In this document: positions 59,605-64,000 of the stretch, in pieces
How the letters are laid out: each line of letters starts with the position of its first letter
Numbering within the stretch: the stretch's first letter is position 1
Origin: Streptomyces brevispora
GTDB lineage: Bacteria; Actinomycetota; Actinomycetes; Streptomycetales; Streptomycetaceae
NCBI RefSeq assembly: GCF_007829885.1
Contig: NZ_VIWW01000001.1
Coordinates: 2,480,001-2,544,000, forward strand
DNA: 64,000 nucleotides
Direction of reading: 5' to 3'
Made by a program: the position numbers and the translations under genes
The notes under the pieces: model-generated
What the model was told of the DNA's origin: nothing
The model's database searches: none
Seen by the model: the letters and a program-made list of their open reading frames with translations, nothing else

Positions 59605-59638
59605 CGAAGCCCGGTCCTCGTCCGAGAACCGGGCTTCG
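59605..59638 (+). terminator. Hairpin terminator after DUF3558 genes
   Basis: An 11-bp stem CGAAGCCCGGT/ACCGGGCTTCG with a loop of 12 bases lies 48 bases beyond the stop. Confidence 0.75.
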
Positions 59639-59751
59639 CCCCTCCCCGCGCGACGCGTCACGCCCGCATGTGCCAGGCTGTGCCCGCCAGAACTCGAAAT
59701 CGTCCTTCCAGACCGGACGTCGGAGACGAAGAAGCGGAGAGGGGATCGCGA

Positions 59752-61203
59752 GTGGCCGCGATGCAGCTGACACGCACGCACCGAATACTCATCGGGCTCG
59801 TGGTCGCCGGTGCGGTGCTCATCGCAGCGATCGGCTTCGCGGGCTCGTACGCCGCCGTGCGCGAACTCGCCCTGCAAAAGGGCTTCGGGCACTTCTCGCT
59901 GGTCTTCCCGATCGGCATCGACGCCGGCATCTGCGTCCTGCTGGCGCTGGACCTGCTGCTGACGTGGATGCGCATCCCGTTCCCGCTGCTGCGCCAGACG
60001 GCGTGGATGCTGACCGTCGCGACGATCGCGTTCAACGGTGCGGCCGCGTGGCCGGACCCGCTGGGCGTCGGCATGCACGCCGTGATCCCGGTGCTGTTCG
60101 TGGTCTCCGTCGAGGCCGCCCGGCACGCCGTGGGCCGGATCGCCGACATCACGGCCGACAAGCACATGGAGGGGGTCCGCCTCACCCGCTGGCTGCTCTC
60201 CCCCGTCCCGACGTTCAGGCTGTGGCGGCGGATGAAGCTGTGGGAGCTGCGGTCCTACGAGCAGGTCATCAAGCTCGAACAGGACCGGCTGATCTACCAG
60301 GCCCGCCTCCAGGCCCGCTTCGGCCGCAACTGGCGCCGCAAGGCCCCCGTCGAGTCCCTGATGCCGCTCCGCCTCGCGAAGTACGGCGTCCCGCTGGCCG
60401 AGACCGGCCCGGCCGGACTCGCCGCCGCGGGCATCGAACCGGTCCTGCTGCCTCCGTCCCCCGCCGCCGCGCCTGTCGCGGCCGTCGAGACGGCCCAGCC
60501 CCAGCAGCCCGAACTCGTCGCCGCCCGGCAGCAGGAGCAGCACGCCGAGCCGCAGCAGCAGCAACAACCCCAGCCGCAACGGCCGCAGAGCGCCTTCCAG
60601 CCGCACTCCCAAGCCCAGGCCCAAACGCAGGCCCAGGCCCCCGCCCCTGCCTCCCACGAGAGCCCGTGGTTCAAGGCACAGGCGCCGGACGGTGCGTACG
60701 AGGGTTCGTACAACCCGACGTACGTCGATGCCATGGAGCCCGGCCCGGTCATGATCCCGACGGGCCCCGGCCGCACCCGCCCGCTGGGCAACGTGGGCAC
60801 GATCGGCGCCATGCCCAACCCGCGCAACGAGCAGCCACTGCCGACGCACGAGGCACCCCAAGCGCCCCAGACCTCTCAGATGCCTCAGACTCAGACACCC
60901 CAGACCTCTCAGCCCGCCGAGGCCGACGAGGTCCCGCAGGAGCCGAAGCCCGTCGCCGAGGCGGCCGAGGAATGGGCCGAGGAGTGGGCGCAGGAGGACG
61001 CGGAGTTCAGCAAGGTCGCCTACGAGGCCTTCGCCGCGTTCGTGACGCAGCACAGCACGTACCCCAGCATCGAGGTCCTCGACATACACCTGTCGGACCG
61101 TCACAACGTGCGGCACCCGCGCAGCGCGGCCCTGCTCCGCCAGCTGATCCAGGGCTTCAAGAACCGCTACCACGCCGAACTGGAAGCGGACCACATCGCA
61201 TAA
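59752..61203 (+). CDS. DUF2637 membrane protein with Gln-rich linker
   Basis: A 483-residue protein. Residues 1-125 hold four membrane helices (ILIGLVVAGAVLIAAIGFAGSY, LVFPIGIDAGICVLLALDLLLTW, MLTVATIAFNGAAAW, AVIPVLFVVSVEAARHAVG), the DUF2637 domain, related to conjugation/SpdB-type proteins but common in chromosomes. A basic helix follows, then a long Gln/Pro/Ala region (about 250-410, QPQQPELVAARQQEQ) and a folded C-terminal domain (FSKVAYEAFAAFVTQHSTYPSIEVLDIHLSDRHN). GTG at 59752 has GGGGA six bases upstream. Confidence 0.86.
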   Translation: MAAMQLTRTHRILIGLVVAGAVLIAAIGFAGSYAAVRELALQKGFGHFSLVFPIGIDAGICVLLALDLLLTWMRIPFPLLRQTAWMLTVATIAFNGAAAWPDPLGVGMHAVIPVLFVVSVEAARHAVGRIADITADKHMEGVRLTRWLLSPVPTFRLWRRMKLWELRSYEQVIKLEQDRLIYQARLQARFGRNWRRKAPVESLMPLRLAKYGVPLAETGPAGLAAAGIEPVLLPPSPAAAPVAAVETAQPQQPELVAARQQEQHAEPQQQQQPQPQRPQSAFQPHSQAQAQTQAQAPAPASHESPWFKAQAPDGAYEGSYNPTYVDAMEPGPVMIPTGPGRTRPLGNVGTIGAMPNPRNEQPLPTHEAPQAPQTSQMPQTQTPQTSQPAEADEVPQEPKPVAEAAEEWAEEWAQEDAEFSKVAYEAFAAFVTQHSTYPSIEVLDIHLSDRHNVRHPRSAALLRQLIQGFKNRYHAELEADHIA

Positions 61204-61252
61204 GCGGCAACACCGAGGACAACAGCAACAACAGAATCAACAGCAACAACAA

Positions 61253-61292
61253 CGAAGGGCCGTCACCCGCAGAACGGGGTGACGGCCCTTCG
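61253..61292. terminator. Bidirectional hairpin terminator
   Basis: A perfect 16-bp stem (61253-61268 with 61277-61292) between the convergent DUF2637 and lysS genes. Confidence 0.85.
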
Positions 61293-61299
61293 TCGATAC

Positions 61300-63057
61300 C
61301 TACGCGCCGAGCAGCCTGCGCACCCGGTCCGCCCCGACCGCGAGCAGCAGCGTGGGCAGCCGCGGCCCCGTGTCCCGGCTGACGAGCAGCCGGTACAGCA
61401 GCGCGAAGAACGACCGCTGCGCGGCCTTCAGCTCGGGCGTCGGCTTGGCATCCGCTTCCAGCCCGGCCAGCGTCTTCGGTACGCCGTAGACGAGCGTGGT
61501 CAGCCCGTCCAGCGACCAGTGCGAGTCGAGCCCCGCCACCAGCAGCCGCAGCGATTCGCGGCCCTGGTCGTCGAGCGAGCCGAGGAGTTCCTTGTCGGGC
61601 TCGTCGCGGACGATGGTGCGGGCCTCGGCCGGGACCTGGGTGGTGATCCAGTTCTCGGCCCGGTCCAGCCGCGGCCTGGCCTCGTCCAGCGAGGTCAGCG
61701 GGTTGTCCGGGTCCAGCTCGCTGAGGATGCGCAGCGTCTGGTCCTCGGCCCCGGCGGTGATGTCGGCGACCGAGGCGAGGGTGCGGTACGGCAGCGGGCG
61801 CGGCGTACGCGGCAGCTCACCGGCGGCCGTCCCGATCGCGCGGGCGTACGCGGCGGCGTCGGCCGGCAGCACGGAGCCGTCGGCGACCTTGCGCTCCAGC
61901 GAGTCCCACTCGTCGTAGAGCCGCTGGATCTCCTGGTCGAAGGCGATCTTGAAGGACTGGTTGGGCCTGCGGCGCGCGTACAGCCAGCGAAGCAGCGGCG
62001 CCTCCATGATCTTCAGCGCGTCGGCCGGGGTCGGCACACCGCCCTTGGAGGAGGACATCTTCGCCATGCCGGAGATGCCGACGAAGGCGTACATCGGTCC
62101 GATCGGCTGCACGCCGTCGAAGATCTCGCGGACGATCTGGCCGCCGACGACGAACGAGGAACCGGGCGAGGAGTGGTCCACCCCGCTCGGCTCGAAGATC
62201 ACGCCCTCGAACGCCCAGCGCATCGGCCAGTCGACCTTCCAGACCAGCTTGCCGCGGTTGAACTCCTTCAGGCGGACCGTCTCGGCGAAGCCGCAGGCCG
62301 TGCAGGTGTAGTTCAGCTCGGTGCTCTCGTCGTCGTACGACGTGACCGTGGTGAGGTCCTTCTCGCAGTTGCCGCAGTAGGGCTTGTACGGGAAGTAGCC
62401 GGCCGAACCGCCGCTGCCGTCGTCCTCGCTCGCCGCGCCGGAACCGGCCTCGGCCTCCAGCTCGGCCTCGTCGGCCTTCTTCTGCTGCGGCTTCCTGCCC
62501 TTGCCCGGGGCGCCGCCCGCCGCCGGGTCCTTCTTGGTCCGGTAGCGGTCCAGGACTGCGTCGATGTCGGCGCGGTGCCGCATCGCGTGCAGGATCTGCT
62601 CGCGGTACGTGCCCGCGAGGTACTGCTCCGTCTGGCTGATTCCGTCGTACTCGACGCCCAGCTCGTCCAAGGCCGCCGTCATGGTGGCCTTGAAGTGCTC
62701 GGCCCAGTTCGGGTACGCGGAGCCGGCCGGGGCGGGCACCGAGGTCAGCGGCTTGCCGATGTGCTCGGCCCAGGACTCGTCGACACCCGGGACGCCGTTG
62801 GGCACCTTGCGGTAGCGGTCGTAGTCGTCCCAGGAGATCAGGTGCCGGACGGTGTGACCGCGGCGGCGGATCTCGTCGGCGACCAGGTGCGGGGTCATGA
62901 CCTCGCGGAGGTTGCCCAGGTGGATCGGGCCGGACGGGGAGAGACCGGAGGCGACGACGACCGGTTTGCCAGGCGCACGACGCTCCGATTCGGCGATGAC
63001 ATCGTCCGCGAAGCGGGAGACCCAGTCGGTCTCGGTGCTGCTCTGACTCTGAGCCAC
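61300..63057 (-). CDS. lysS: Lysyl-tRNA synthetase, class I
   Basis: A 585-residue class I lysyl-tRNA synthetase. The HIGH-type motif is SPSGPIHLGNLREVM and the KMSKS-type motif is AKMSSSKGGV. A zinc finger of paired Cys (YCGNCEKDL and YTCTACGFAE) lies between them. Charges tRNA-Lys with lysine. This archaeal-type form exists in Streptomyces beside a class II enzyme. A GTG start at 63057 has AAGGA ten bases upstream; GTG 63066 and an ATG at 63090 are alternatives. An insert of Lys/Glu/Ala (about residues 185-215) is low complexity. It is divergent from argS. Confidence 0.95.
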   Translation of the reverse strand: MAQSQSSTETDWVSRFADDVIAESERRAPGKPVVVASGLSPSGPIHLGNLREVMTPHLVADEIRRRGHTVRHLISWDDYDRYRKVPNGVPGVDESWAEHIGKPLTSVPAPAGSAYPNWAEHFKATMTAALDELGVEYDGISQTEQYLAGTYREQILHAMRHRADIDAVLDRYRTKKDPAAGGAPGKGRKPQQKKADEAELEAEAGSGAASEDDGSGGSAGYFPYKPYCGNCEKDLTTVTSYDDESTELNYTCTACGFAETVRLKEFNRGKLVWKVDWPMRWAFEGVIFEPSGVDHSSPGSSFVVGGQIVREIFDGVQPIGPMYAFVGISGMAKMSSSKGGVPTPADALKIMEAPLLRWLYARRRPNQSFKIAFDQEIQRLYDEWDSLERKVADGSVLPADAAAYARAIGTAAGELPRTPRPLPYRTLASVADITAGAEDQTLRILSELDPDNPLTSLDEARPRLDRAENWITTQVPAEARTIVRDEPDKELLGSLDDQGRESLRLLVAGLDSHWSLDGLTTLVYGVPKTLAGLEADAKPTPELKAAQRSFFALLYRLLVSRDTGPRLPTLLLAVGADRVRRLLGA

Positions 63058-63200
63058 GGTCGGCACGTCCTTCTCTCTTGTAGGACTCATAGGGGCGCTC
63101 GCCATTCTCCCAGGTACCACCCGCAGCGCGAAAACGGCTTTACTCACCGTGGGATACTCGGTGCCATCCCTTGTACTCCTACGGAAACGGCAGCCAGCTG

Positions 63201-64000
63201 ATGGCCTCGGTCAATTCCCTCGCTTCCACGCTCCAGCAGCAGCTGGCGGACGCCCTGACGGCAGCCCTGCCCGATGCCGGTACCGCGGACCCGCTGCTGC
63301 GCCGAAGTGACCGGGCCGACTTCCAGGCCAACGGGATCCTGGCCCTCGCCAAGAAGCTCAAGGGCAACCCGCGCGAGCTGGCCGCCCAGGTCACGGCCGC
63401 CCTCCCGGCGAGCGACCTGATCAAGGACATCGAGGTCTCCGGCCCCGGCTTCCTGAACATCACGCTCTCCGACAAGTCGATCGTCGAGACGCTCGCCGCC
63501 CGTGCCGCGGACGGCGAGGGCCGGCTCGGCGTCCCGTACAACAGCGCCGCGGGCACCACGGTCATCGACTACGCCCAGCCGAACGTGGCCAAGGAGATGC
63601 ACGTCGGTCACCTGCGGTCCGCCGTGATCGGTGACGCGATGGTGCAGATCCTGGAGTTCACCGGCGAGTCCGTGGTCCGCCGCCACCACATCGGCGACTG
63701 GGGCACCCAGTTCGGCATGCTCATCCAGTACCTGATCGAGCACCCCGACGAGCTGAACCACGAGGCCGACAAGGGCGACAAGGGCGACGGCGAAGCCGCC
63801 ATGTCGTCCCTGAACCGGCTCTACAAGGCATCCCGGGTGCTCTTCGACTCCGACGAGGAGTTCAAGGCCCGCTCGCGGGACCGGGTGGTGGCCCTCCAGG
63901 CCGGTGAGGCGGAGACGCTCGCCATGTGGCAGCGGTTCGTCGACGAGTCGAAGATCTACTTCTACTCGGTCTTCGACAAGCTCGACATGAAGATCAGCGA
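63201..64000 (+). CDS. argS: Arginyl-tRNA synthetase (partial, 5' part)
   Basis: The first 266 codons of argS. Additional N-terminal domain: [45 protein letters not shown] and [13 protein letters not shown]. The class I HIGH motif is [17 protein letters not shown], followed by [14 protein letters not shown]. It charges tRNA-Arg. It runs off the window end. The ATG at 63201 has a weak GGAAACGG upstream. Confidence 0.96.
   Translation, partial: MASVNSLASTLQQQLADALTAALPDAGTADPLLRRSDRADFQANGILALAKKLKGNPRELAAQVTAALPASDLIKDIEVSGPGFLNITLSDKSIVETLAARAADGEGRLGVPYNSAAGTTVIDYAQPNVAKEMHVGHLRSAVIGDAMVQILEFTGESVVRRHHIGDWGTQFGMLIQYLIEHPDELNHEADKGDKGDGEAAMSSLNRLYKASRVLFDSDEEFKARSRDRVVALQAGEAETLAMWQRFVDESKIYFYSVFDKLDMKIS

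Noticed and set aside
1..64000. tRNA or rRNA genes
   Set aside because: I looked for cloverleaf-like segments near the repeats and between genes and saw no convincing one. The DnaE segment therefore is not placed at a tRNA end.

Overview
The window is a GC-rich actinobacterial chromosome segment, almost certainly from Streptomyces. The evidence is very high GC with G/C-ending codons, frequent GTG and TTG starts with GGAGG-type ribosome sites, F420-type LLM oxidoreductases, futalosine-route menaquinone genes, DUF3558/DUF2637/DUF4229 proteins and a class I lysyl-tRNA synthetase next to argS. The gene order from hemL through cytochrome c maturation to the UbiD/UbiA/UbiX/AsnC/MqnE block matches my memory of the SCO4469-SCO4494 region of S. 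coelicolor. I could not run an alignment. No tRNA, rRNA, CRISPR array or transposase is visible.

Layout. 1-7 kb: end of an ABC exporter, a secreted NlpC/P60 hydrolase behind a probable c-di-AMP riboswitch, a methyltransferase, an F420/LLM oxidoreductase, a secreted protein, and an orphan DUF4157 (eCIS-core) protein facing a frameshifted gene. 7-21 kb: a catabolic region with a coupled aldehyde dehydrogenase and D-aminoacylase, LLM and SDR oxidoreductases that share a 15-bp palindromic operator, an acyl-CoA ligase, a thiolase, a FabG4-type reductase, a MaoC hydratase and a TetR regulator. 21-30 kb: a dicarboxylate symporter, small proteins and the menaquinone block (MqnE, AsnC, UbiX, UbiA, UbiD). 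30-38 kb: cytochrome c maturation (CcsB, ResB, CcdA, ResA-like), a Tat-type deacetylase lipoprotein, a histidine phosphatase and HemL. Menaquinone, haem and cytochrome c maturation together form a respiratory block.

38.4-43.9 kb: an accessory segment holding a second DnaE1-type replicative polymerase, a small CxxC protein and a protein with three HTH units. A 24-bp exact direct repeat from the 3' end of the neighbouring conserved gene flanks it. 43.9-52.1 kb: a compact divergent gene set. One arm is an MMPL exporter coupled to an ALDH-superfamily protein. The other is a thioester-reductase-type SDR, an acyl carrier protein, a ketoacyl synthase and an unusual P450, with ATGA overlaps between ACP, KS and P450. 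I think this is the best candidate for an undescribed system, probably making and exporting a small fatty-acyl-derived metabolite.

52-64 kb: ordinary core genes (GNAT, Mut7-C protein, YnfA, SDR, RtcB, two DUF3558 lipoproteins, DUF2637 protein, lysS, argS). Several non-coding tandem arrays (23, 16, 27, 8-9 bp units) and two in-frame low-complexity insertions (MaoC, P450) are scattered through the window.
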